Of a DNA stretch of 5,397 bases, positions 1-5,345 are shown in pieces. The position numbers and the translations under genes were made by a program. Under the pieces are notes generated by a model that saw nothing but the letters and a program-made list of their open reading frames with translations, ran no database searches and was not told the origin of the DNA. Source of the DNA: CBHWET01 sp966112985 (GTDB lineage Bacteria; Verrucomicrobiota; Verrucomicrobiia; Limisphaerales; JACDHS01); assembly GCA_966112985.1 (NCBI GenBank), contig CBHWET010000344.1, forward strand, positions 1 to 5,397. Direction: 5' to 3'. Each line of letters starts with the position of its first letter. Position 1 is the first letter of the stretch.

Positions 1-95
1 CGCCAGGGCCCATGGAATGTGGACTTACGAACCCCGCCAGGGCAGGAATGCAGCAACGGTAGTTTGCTCCGCATCCGCCGTGGTCACCCTGGTAC
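1..95 (+). ncRNA. ffs: Signal recognition particle RNA, small bacterial (4.5S-like) type; 5' end at or just outside the window
   Basis: This is the RNA scaffold of the bacterial signal recognition particle. It binds Ffh and directs ribosomes making membrane proteins to FtsY. The universally conserved helix 8 is directly readable: CAGG (38-41), stem GCA (42-44), GGAA tetraloop (45-48), stem TGC (49-51), then AGCA (52-55), which gives the symmetric CAGG/AGCA internal loop bound by the Ffh M domain. The rest folds as one long rod: 3-8 pairs with 87-92 (CCAGGG/CCCTGG), 11-15 with 78-82, 17-23 with 68-74, and 34-36 with 57-59. There is no Alu domain, so this is the short form. The closing stem begins at base 2 or 3, so the true 5' end is at the window edge or a few bases before it. 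The 3' end is placed after the closing stem, just before a short T run (96-99). Its place directly upstream of dnaX matches many bacterial genomes. Confidence 0.93.
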
Positions 96-169
96 TTTTC
101 ATTTACATTGTGCGGACAGTGTTCATGGGCAGCAGGATGCCTTGTCGCCAATCGTAAATCCGTAATCTC

Positions 170-1972
170 ATGTCGTATCAAGTTATAGCGCGAAAGTATC
201 GTCCGCAGCGGTTCAGTGATGTCGTTGGACAGGAGCATGTCACCCAAACGCTCACCAATGCGATCAAGCAGAAACGCATCGCACACGCGTACCTCTTTTG
301 CGGCCCGCGCGGGACGGGCAAGACAACCATTGCTCGAATTTTTGCAAAGTGCCTGCGCTGTAAAAACGCACCCACAACTGAACCTTGCGACGAATGCTCG
401 GAGTGCAAAGCCATTTCAGCCGGCAATAGCATGGACATGCTGGAGTTCGATGCCGCATCAAATACGCAGGTCGAAAAAATTCGCGATATCATCATCGACC
501 ACGTCAAATACGCACCATCGTCTGGGGCCGTGAAGCTTTACCTCATCGACGAAGTGCACATGCTGTCGAACTCTTCTTTCAATGCATTGCTGAAGACGTT
601 GGAAGAACCACCGGCGCACGTGAAATTTCTTTTTGCCACCACCGACCCTGAAAAACTTCCGCCAACCATTCTTTCGCGTTGTCAGCGGTTTGACCTTCGT
701 CGAATTCCCACAGCGCTGATCGTCGAGCACCTGACGCAAATCGCGAAACAGGAGAAGGTTGATATTGATGCAGCTGCCGTTTATGCGATTGCCCGTGGAG
801 CTGACGGCGGTATGCGAGACGCGGAATGCACGCTGGACCAGCTGATCAGCTTTTGTGGCAATAAAATCGAAGAATCAGATGTTCTTTCGATGTTTGGTTT
901 GACCGCCCAAAGCCAGGTGCTCGCGATGGCTGAAGCGGTGTTGACGGGTGACTCTGAAAAGGCACTGCGCGAACTGAATGGACTCGCAAAAGGTGGCAAG
1001 GATTTAGCGCGTTTGATGTCTGACCTGTTGAGCCATTTTCGCAATTTGTTGATCTACCAGGTATCGAAAGGCGATCTGCAGTTGCTGGAAGTATCGGAAG
1101 CGGAAGCTGCGACGCTGGCAACGCAATCAGCACAAGTTACCGCCGATGGCCTGACACGAATCATGGAGGTCTTGACGGATGGCGAATCGCGACTGCGCGA
1201 CGCGACGTCAAAAAAGATCCTCATCGAAGTCACTTTGCTGAAGGCAATCGATGCCCGGAATGCCGTGAGCATCGATACCGTCTTGAGGCAGTTGCAGCAA
1301 CTGCGCTCGGGCGGTGCCGCAGCGCCCATCGCGACGGCGCCTGCCCCAACAAAAACGGAACGGCCAGCGGCACCAGCACCGGCTACGACATTCACCAAGG
1401 TCGCAGCGACACCCGCGTCGGCCGCACCCACAGCTCCGGCTGCTGCCGCACCGCCACCGACCGGCGATGTCGATCTTGAGAGATTATGGACACCTCTCGT
1501 CGAAGCAATCGGGAGAGCGAGCGCCTTCACGAAAACATATTTGATTGAAGCTCATCCGGTGTCGCTGGTGAAAAACGTTTTGACGATTGGCTTTGATCCT
1601 GAATTTGCCGATCACATCAGTCTGGTGGACAACTCGCGCAACCACACGTTGATCCAGACCAAACTGCATGAACTTGGCTACGGACATTGCCAGGTAAAGT
1701 TCGTGCAGGCCGAACGACCAGCCTCATGGGCGCGCCCAGTTGAAACCGCTGCGCCTGCGCCGACACCAGCACCAACAGCGGCTCCGGCAGCTCCTAAGGC
1801 CGCAGAGCCGGCGTCAAAGGGCGAAAAGCCGCCCGCATCAGCTGCAGCCGCACCCGCAGCGAAGCAAGCCCCCGAATCGGTGCCATTCAACAAGGACGAT
1901 TTTAAGAATGATCCGTTAATCCAAAAGGCGTTGGAAGTTTTCAAAGGCCAAATTATTGATGTCCGCGCCTGA
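170..1972 (+). CDS. dnaX: DNA polymerase III subunit tau/gamma (clamp loader ATPase)
   Basis: This is the ATPase subunit of the clamp loader, which opens the beta sliding clamp and places it on primed DNA; the tau form also tethers the polymerase cores. The 600-residue product starts MSYQVIARKYRPQ, the usual DnaX N terminus, which supports the ATG at 170. AAA+ motifs are complete: Walker A GPRGTGKT (45-52), zinc-binding Cys64, Cys73, Cys76 and Cys79, Walker B DEVH (127-130), sensor 1 ATTDP (156-160), the SRC arginine-finger motif (169-171) and sensor 2 GMRDA (214-218). The collar domain spans about 240-370. An Ala/Pro-rich linker (about 381-432) follows, then a folded domain (about 433-517), a second Ala/Pro linker (about 518-570) and a short charged C-terminal helix. 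The length is that of a tau-type protein. No Shine-Dalgarno is visible before the start. An in-frame A AAA AAG slippery heptamer lies at codons 347-349 (listed separately). Identity is essentially certain from the motifs. Confidence 0.98.
   Translation: MSYQVIARKYRPQRFSDVVGQEHVTQTLTNAIKQKRIAHAYLFCGPRGTGKTTIARIFAKCLRCKNAPTTEPCDECSECKAISAGNSMDMLEFDAASNTQVEKIRDIIIDHVKYAPSSGAVKLYLIDEVHMLSNSSFNALLKTLEEPPAHVKFLFATTDPEKLPPTILSRCQRFDLRRIPTALIVEHLTQIAKQEKVDIDAAAVYAIARGADGGMRDAECTLDQLISFCGNKIEESDVLSMFGLTAQSQVLAMAEAVLTGDSEKALRELNGLAKGGKDLARLMSDLLSHFRNLLIYQVSKGDLQLLEVSEAEAATLATQSAQVTADGLTRIMEVLTDGESRLRDATSKKILIEVTLLKAIDARNAVSIDTVLRQLQQLRSGGAAAPIATAPAPTKTERPAAPAPATTFTKVAATPASAAPTAPAAAAPPPTGDVDLERLWTPLVEAIGRASAFTKTYLIEAHPVSLVKNVLTIGFDPEFADHISLVDNSRNHTLIQTKLHELGYGHCQVKFVQAERPASWARPVETAAPAPTPAPTAAPAAPKAAEPASKGEKPPASAAAAPAAKQAPESVPFNKDDFKNDPLIQKALEVFKGQIIDVRA
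1210..1216 (+). other. Candidate ribosomal/transcriptional slippery heptamer A AAA AAG inside dnaX
   Basis: Bases 1210-1216 read A AAA AAG with the zero-frame codons Ser347 (TCA), Lys348 (AAA) and Lys349 (AAG). This is the heptamer and phase used for -1 frameshifting in E. coli dnaX. A -1 shift here would stay open for 87 further codons and stop at the TGA at 1477-1479, giving a product of about 436 residues. A +1 shift would stop almost at once, at the TGA at 1239-1241. I see no convincing stimulatory SD-like element about 10 bases upstream and no strong hairpin 5-8 bases downstream. The site also falls within the last part of the collar domain rather than after it, so a functional role is uncertain. 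Confidence 0.3.
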
Positions 1973-2001
1973 TTGCTTTCTGGCAACGCAAACCTTATAA
2001 G
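1973..2001 (+). promoter_or_regulatory. Possible sigma70-type promoter for ebfC-recR-HAD
   Basis: In the 50-base gap between dnaX and ebfC, TTGCTT (1973-1978) is followed after exactly 17 bases by TATAAG (1996-2001). The -10 box matches the TATAAT consensus at 5 of 6 positions and the -35 box matches at 3 of 6. Transcription would start around 2008, leaving a leader of only about 15 bases before the ebfC ATG. The gap is A+T-rich compared with the flanking genes. This could be chance in A+T-rich spacer DNA; the genes may equally be read through from upstream of dnaX. Confidence 0.33.
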
Positions 2002-2022
2002 ACTAAAAAACCTGATAATTTT

Positions 2023-2334
2023 ATGTCCAGCATCGGTAAACTCGTAAAACAGGCTGCACGCATGCAGCAGCAGATGGAAAAAGTACAATCTGATCTCGCA
2101 GCTCGGGCCGTTGAAGCTACGAGTGGGGGTGGAGCAGTCAAAGTCATCGCAAAATGCGACGGCACGATCGCCTCCATCAAGATTGATCCACAAGCATTGA
2201 ATCCATCCGATGCCCAACTGGTGGAAGACATGATTCTCACGGCAGCGAATCAGGCTCTCGGTCAGGCCAAAGAAATCTCCAACGAAGAAATGGGCAAGAT
2301 CACTCAGGGATTCAATCTGCCCGGATTGATGTAG
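2023..2334 (+). CDS. ebfC: YbaB/EbfC family nucleoid-associated protein
   Basis: This is a small DNA-binding protein of the YbaB/EbfC family. Family members form dimers shaped like tweezers, bind DNA and contribute to nucleoid organisation or gene regulation. The 103-residue length is typical. The N-terminal helix (about 1-32) is rich in Gln, Lys and Met and ends in a Gly stretch (GGG, 35-37). A beta segment follows (VKVIAKCDGTIASIKIDP, 39-56), then a C-terminal helix (about 64-92) and the usual glycine-containing tail ending NLPGLM. The position between dnaX and recR is the classic location and supports the call. The stop lies 6 bases before recR, which implies cotranscription and probably translational coupling. 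The ATG at 2023 has no Shine-Dalgarno sequence and is preceded by an A+T-rich stretch. Confidence 0.96.
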   Translation: MSSIGKLVKQAARMQQQMEKVQSDLAARAVEATSGGGAVKVIAKCDGTIASIKIDPQALNPSDAQLVEDMILTAANQALGQAKEISNEEMGKITQGFNLPGLM

Positions 2335-2340
2335 TCCGCG

Positions 2341-2943
2341 ATGTCGTCACTTCCCGAGCCGATTGTCGCCCTCGTCGCCGCCCTGAGCAAATTGCCTGGC
2401 ATTGGTCCACGCTCGGCAGAACGTCTCGCCCTGCATCTTGTACAATCGGAGGCGGGATCGGTTCGCCAATTGGCACAAGCCCTCGTTCGAACACGGGAGA
2501 AAATCCAGCTTTGCAATATCTGCGGCGGATTAACCGAGAAAAACCCTTGTGCGATTTGTTCGGACGCAAGACGTGATAGTTCTTTGGTTTGCATCGTCGA
2601 ACGACCCACGGACATTTTCAGCATCGAAAAGTCGGGAACGTATCGCGGGCGGTTCCATGTTCTCGGTGGAAGGATTTCGCCAATCAATGGTGTTGAACCC
2701 GAGGACTTGCGAATTACGCAACTTGAGGAACGACTTGCATCGGAGCCGATCAAAGAAATCATCATTGCTTTAAGCACGGATGTCGAAGGCGATGCGACCA
2801 GCTCTTACCTAGCGAAACGCTTTAGCGACCGGGCTGTGAAAGTCACGAGAATCGCGCACGGCCTCCCTGCGGGCAGTGGTCTGGAATTCGCCGATGAGAT
2901 CACGTTGAGCCGCGCGCTTGATGGACGAAGAGAAATCAGTTGA
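2341..2943 (+). CDS. recR: Recombination mediator protein RecR
   Basis: RecR works with RecO (and RecF) to load RecA onto SSB-coated single-stranded DNA at gaps and breaks. All family domains are present in the 200-residue product: helix-hairpin-helix with LPGIGPRSA (18-26), a C4 zinc finger made of Cys58, Cys61, Cys70 and Cys73, a Toprim domain (about 81-175) with the conserved Glu87 and Asp91 of VERPTD, and the HVLGG (106-110), SPINGVEPEDL (113-123), VEGDAT (148-153) and RIAHGLPAGSGLE (170-182) signatures. The C-terminal segment ADEITLSRALDGR is standard. The length matches the usual ~200 residues. The start at 2341 lies 6 bases after the ebfC stop and the HAD gene starts 3 bases after its stop, so it sits in the middle of a tight operon. 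No Shine-Dalgarno sequence is seen. Confidence 0.98.
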   Translation: MSSLPEPIVALVAALSKLPGIGPRSAERLALHLVQSEAGSVRQLAQALVRTREKIQLCNICGGLTEKNPCAICSDARRDSSLVCIVERPTDIFSIEKSGTYRGRFHVLGGRISPINGVEPEDLRITQLEERLASEPIKEIIIALSTDVEGDATSSYLAKRFSDRAVKVTRIAHGLPAGSGLEFADEITLSRALDGRREIS

Positions 2944-2946
2944 GTA

Positions 2947-3558
2947 ATGCATACCCCTGAAGTTGTTGTATTTGATTTAGGCAAGGTCCTTGTTGATTTC
3001 GACTATAGTATCGCCGCTCGCAAATTTTCGGCGCGAGGCAAAATCACTCCGGAGGAAATTCGCGCGTTCATCGACCATTCTCCCCTGCTCTATCGGTTTG
3101 AAACGGGACTAATGACGAAAGAGCAATTTTATAAAGAGATTTGCGCCGGCACTGGGTTTACGGGCAGCCACGAAGATTTTTGCGATATCTTTGCGGATAT
3201 TTTTACCCCGATCGATTCAATGATCGCGTTGCATGCGCAACTGCGGGATCGCGGCGTGCCTACTTACATTTTTTCCAACACAAACGAACTCGCGGTGCGG
3301 TGGATCAAACAACGGTTTCCGTTCTTTGCGAATTTTAACGGCTACGTTTATTCATTCGAACATGGCGCCATGAAACCGGACGAAAAAATCTACAAAGTGG
3401 TGGAACGGATGACGGGCAAAAGCGGCCAACAAATCGTGTATCTCGATGATCGTGCAGAAAATATTGCGGGGGGTGCTGCCCGTAATTGGCACACAATTTT
3501 ACATTCCGATCCAGCCGAGAGCCGCCGAAAGCTTCAAAACTTCGGCCTCCTTGGTTAG
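2947..3558 (+). CDS. HAD-superfamily hydrolase, YihX-like (subclass IA) phosphatase
   Basis: This is a predicted soluble, Mg-dependent phosphatase of the haloacid dehalogenase superfamily. The 203-residue protein has the HAD motifs in order: motif I FDLGKVLVD with nucleophile Asp10, motif II SNTN (110-113), motif III Lys143 in MKPDEKIY, and motif IV DD (167-168) in YLDDRAENI. The helical cap (about 17-90) sits between motifs I and II, as in subclass I. Motif I has Gly12 where most HAD phosphatases have a second Asp (DxD). The same DLG form occurs in E. coli YihX (alpha-D-glucose-1-phosphate phosphatase), and the overall pattern, including SNTN, resembles that enzyme. The substrate is not decidable from sequence; a sugar phosphate is the best guess. 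The ATG follows the recR stop by 3 bases, implying cotranscription. Its stop codon overlaps that of the opposing gene by four bases. Confidence 0.88.
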   Translation: MHTPEVVVFDLGKVLVDFDYSIAARKFSARGKITPEEIRAFIDHSPLLYRFETGLMTKEQFYKEICAGTGFTGSHEDFCDIFADIFTPIDSMIALHAQLRDRGVPTYIFSNTNELAVRWIKQRFPFFANFNGYVYSFEHGAMKPDEKIYKVVERMTGKSGQQIVYLDDRAENIAGGAARNWHTILHSDPAESRRKLQNFGLLG

Positions 3559-4271
3559 TTCTTCTGTTGCAACAGGGCCTGTATTGATGTTTCGCAGTCG
3601 GTGAACGTAAAAATTCGATCCGCAAGGTCGTTTAAAGCGCGGCGCGCCGGTTCGAACCGTTCGGACAAAGTATCAAAAATATCGGCCAGATCATACCGCT
3701 GGGCCAATCGATGGTCACGGGCGACGCGGAAGTTCGTTCTCCCGAGCTGCTCATAATATTTCAAATCTGGAAAACCTTTCCTCTCAGCGCGATAACGAAT
3801 GCGATCCGGGAAGACGCCCGAAAAAAAGAGTGAATGGTTCCCAATGTGTGTTCGGATGCAAAATGTCGTGCGTTCATCCGCCTGCTGCAACGCGGCGAGC
3901 ATTTCAAAAAAGTAATCCAACGGATGCTGCTGCCCCGCAATCGAACAACGAAGCCGTTCATGAAGAGAAAATTCAGTTAGAACTTCGGCCACATAATCCG
4001 CGACGCCACGGTCATCGATGCCGACGCGCCGCAATACATTTCGCACGAGAACGTAAAAGTAGAAGTGACTGGACACCTGCAGGCATCCCCGGTGCTCAAG
4101 CAAAGCGTGGTAGAGCTTCTCGTCGTCGAGAATCAAATCTCGCGCTTCGGCATCAGTAAAAAGTTTCGTCAGAAAAACGGCGTCGCCATTCTTTTCCCCT
4201 AGAACGGCTATTATGAAGTCGATGTCTTGAGCGGTGAATTGTAGTCGACAATTTGGCTGAATCAGTTTCAT
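3555..4271 (-). CDS. Uncharacterised mostly helical protein (238 residues)
   Basis: I do not recognise a named family with a known function. The chosen start (MKLIQPNC, ATG at 4271-4269) excludes a 55-codon upstream extension with Cys/Arg/Ser-rich, non-protein-like sequence that would run into the divergent spacer. The protein has no signal peptide or membrane segment and appears soluble and largely alpha-helical. Dense, conserved-looking stretches are SSHFYFYVLVRNVLRRVGIDDRGVADY (67-93, with His69, Arg77, Asp86-Asp87-Arg88), HIGNHSLFFSGVFPDRI (142-158), YYEQLG (172-177) and RRALNDLADRIF (210-221). The composition looks like a real protein and the opposite strand has no competing gene. From memory, similar hypothetical proteins exist in environmental phyla such as Verrucomicrobia and Acidobacteria; this is recollection, not a search. 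It overlaps the HAD gene tail-to-tail and is divergent from the rhomboid gene. No Shine-Dalgarno sequence precedes the start. Confidence 0.8.
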   Translation of the reverse strand: MKLIQPNCRLQFTAQDIDFIIAVLGEKNGDAVFLTKLFTDAEARDLILDDEKLYHALLEHRGCLQVSSHFYFYVLVRNVLRRVGIDDRGVADYVAEVLTEFSLHERLRCSIAGQQHPLDYFFEMLAALQQADERTTFCIRTHIGNHSLFFSGVFPDRIRYRAERKGFPDLKYYEQLGRTNFRVARDHRLAQRYDLADIFDTLSERFEPARRALNDLADRIFTFTDCETSIQALLQQKN

Positions 4272-4456
4272 ACAAGTGCGTTTGGAACAGGTTGAGGAAA
4301 GAACAATCAAAACCGGAACAGGGTTTTGGCGCTGAAAGGGACTGAAACGACGGGACGCGAATGCCTGCGGGAAATTTCGTGATTCGATTGGAAATCGAAT
4401 GCAACATAAGTTCGCTGAACGATTACAAACTAACAAAAAAAAGTTTCAGCCACAAC
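4272..4456. other. Divergent intergenic region between the unknown minus-strand gene and the rhomboid gene
   Basis: This 185-base spacer separates two divergent start codons, so it should hold promoters for both. I looked for -35/-10 pairs on both strands and found none I would defend. The notable features are a perfect 8-bp inverted repeat (4382-4400) and an A8 tract (4435-4442) shortly before the rhomboid start. Reading frames run through the spacer on both strands, but the sequences they would encode do not look like protein. Confidence 0.6.
4382..4400. repeat. Perfect 8-bp inverted repeat with 3-base spacer in the divergent spacer
   Basis: ATTCGATT (4382-4389), GGA (4390-4392) and AATCGAAT (4393-4400) form an exact palindrome of 8-bp arms. 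It is located 57 bases before the rhomboid ATG and 111 bases from the start of the minus-strand gene. Symmetry and position suit a dimeric regulator's operator. A small RNA hairpin is possible too, but no T run follows on either strand, which argues against a terminator. No second copy was noticed in the window. Confidence 0.45.
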
Positions 4457-5341
4457 ATGGAAAGCACCATCAGGTACATCCCCGTTCGTTCACGCCGTGA
4501 GGCGATGGACCTGGCGCTGGCGCTCGCGAGCCAGGCGATAGAGCCGACCATCTTGAAGACGGAGGAAGGATGGGCGCTTGAAGTCTCCGGCACCGAATAC
4601 GAGAAAGCGTTACAAACGATTGAGCACTATCGTCGTGAAAACCGGTATTGGCGCGGCTGGAGTTGGCAGCATCACTTCGTAAAGTCCGGCATCTGGTTTC
4701 ATTGGGGCAGTATCTTCTGGTGCGCCGCAGTGCTAACTCTTTATTACTGGAACAAAGTGCGATTTCCGCAATTAGAAGCGATTGGGCGAATGGAAAGTGC
4801 GCGGGTGCAAAGCGGCGAATGGTGGCGCCTGTTCACCGCAATTACTCTGCACGCCGACATTTCGCATTTATCAGCCAATGTCTCAACGGGCTTCTTATTA
4901 TTGGGCATAGCAATGGCGACATACGGGCCTGGTTTTGCGGTGATCGCGTCGTATCTTGCTGGGGCGGGAGGAAATTTTGCCGCACTTGGATTGTACCCAA
5001 TCACGCACCGGAGCCTCGGCGCCTCAGGCATGGTAATGGGCGCCCTTGGATTGATCGCAGTGCAAACCATCGCTCACTGGAGGCAAAACTTTGCCTTAAG
5101 TAACCGTTTGGTTTTGCGAAGTTTCGCTGCCGCAGTATCGATTTTTATCCTTCTCGGTTTCAGTCCCAACAGCGACCTGGTAGCGCATGGCGGCGGTTTT
5201 ATTTTTGGCGGCGTACTGGGCTGCGGATTACAGATGCTTCCCAATTCGATTCGACGCAATTCGGCCATCAATCAGATTTGCATTTTATGCACCGTGGGCT
5301 GGGTAATTTTGACGTGGTGGCTGGCAACTAGCAGAAGTTAG
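4457..5341 (+). CDS. Rhomboid family intramembrane serine protease with N-terminal soluble domain
   Basis: This is a predicted inner-membrane protease that cleaves transmembrane segments of substrate proteins. With the ATG at 4457 (MESTIRYIPVRSR) it has 294 residues; an ATG further upstream would add 32 residues of poor quality. Residues about 1-62 form a small soluble domain predicted to be cytoplasmic. TM1 is about 79-98; the L1 loop has the WR motif (Trp123-Arg124); TM2 starts with HADISHLSAN (132-141), giving His132, His137 and Asn141; TM3 is about 159-177. TM4 carries the catalytic GASG (188-191) with Ser190, TM5 is about 220-235, and TM6 carries AHGGG with catalytic His244. A seventh hydrophobic segment follows (about 271-290), giving a 6+1 topology. 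The catalytic Ser/His dyad is intact, so the enzyme should be active. Substrates cannot be inferred. It is divergent from the unknown gene, convergent with the tRNA, and has no visible Shine-Dalgarno. Confidence 0.93.
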   Translation: MESTIRYIPVRSRREAMDLALALASQAIEPTILKTEEGWALEVSGTEYEKALQTIEHYRRENRYWRGWSWQHHFVKSGIWFHWGSIFWCAAVLTLYYWNKVRFPQLEAIGRMESARVQSGEWWRLFTAITLHADISHLSANVSTGFLLLGIAMATYGPGFAVIASYLAGAGGNFAALGLYPITHRSLGASGMVMGALGLIAVQTIAHWRQNFALSNRLVLRSFAAAVSIFILLGFSPNSDLVAHGGGFIFGGVLGCGLQMLPNSIRRNSAINQICILCTVGWVILTWWLATSRS

Positions 5342-5345
5342 TAAA

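Noticed and set aside
2..43. GCCAGGGC occurs twice (2-9 and 36-43), resembling a direct repeat
   Set aside because: Both copies are parts of SRP RNA: the first pairs in the closing stem, the second is the helix 8 CAGG region. The similarity is explained by RNA structure.
90..100. T-rich stretch after the SRP RNA closing stem, as a possible intrinsic terminator
   Set aside because: Only four T bases follow, and the stem is the RNA's own rod. Termination here is possible but not supported.
94..169. Promoter for dnaX in the spacer after SRP RNA (for example TTTACA at 102-107)
   Set aside because: No acceptable -10 box lies at 16-18 bases from any -35-like hexamer.
471..481. Run of six A bases in dnaX (codons 102-104) as another slippery site
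   Set aside because: The phase is GAA AAA ATT, which does not form an X XXY YYZ heptamer with two slip-compatible codons.
1054..1530. Open frame of 158 codons antisense to dnaX
   Set aside because: It is Ala/Val/Ser-rich and mirrors the Ala/Pro linker codons of dnaX. It is a coding shadow with no independent protein character.
1678..2217. Open frame of 179 codons antisense to the end of dnaX and to ebfC
   Set aside because: It spans two real genes and the gap, and its composition follows their reverse complement.
2304..2777. Open frame of 157 codons antisense to recR
   Set aside because: recR on the other strand has every family motif; the antisense product is Arg/Ser-rich shadow sequence.
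4272..4436. 55-codon N-terminal extension of the unknown minus-strand gene
   Set aside because: The added residues are Cys/Arg/Ser-rich without a domain pattern and cross the spacer with the inverted repeat; the internal MKLIQPNC start looks natural.
4361..4456. 32-codon N-terminal extension of the rhomboid gene
   Set aside because: The extension looks non-coding and includes the inverted repeat and the A8 tract. MESTIRYIPV gives a normal soluble N-domain start.
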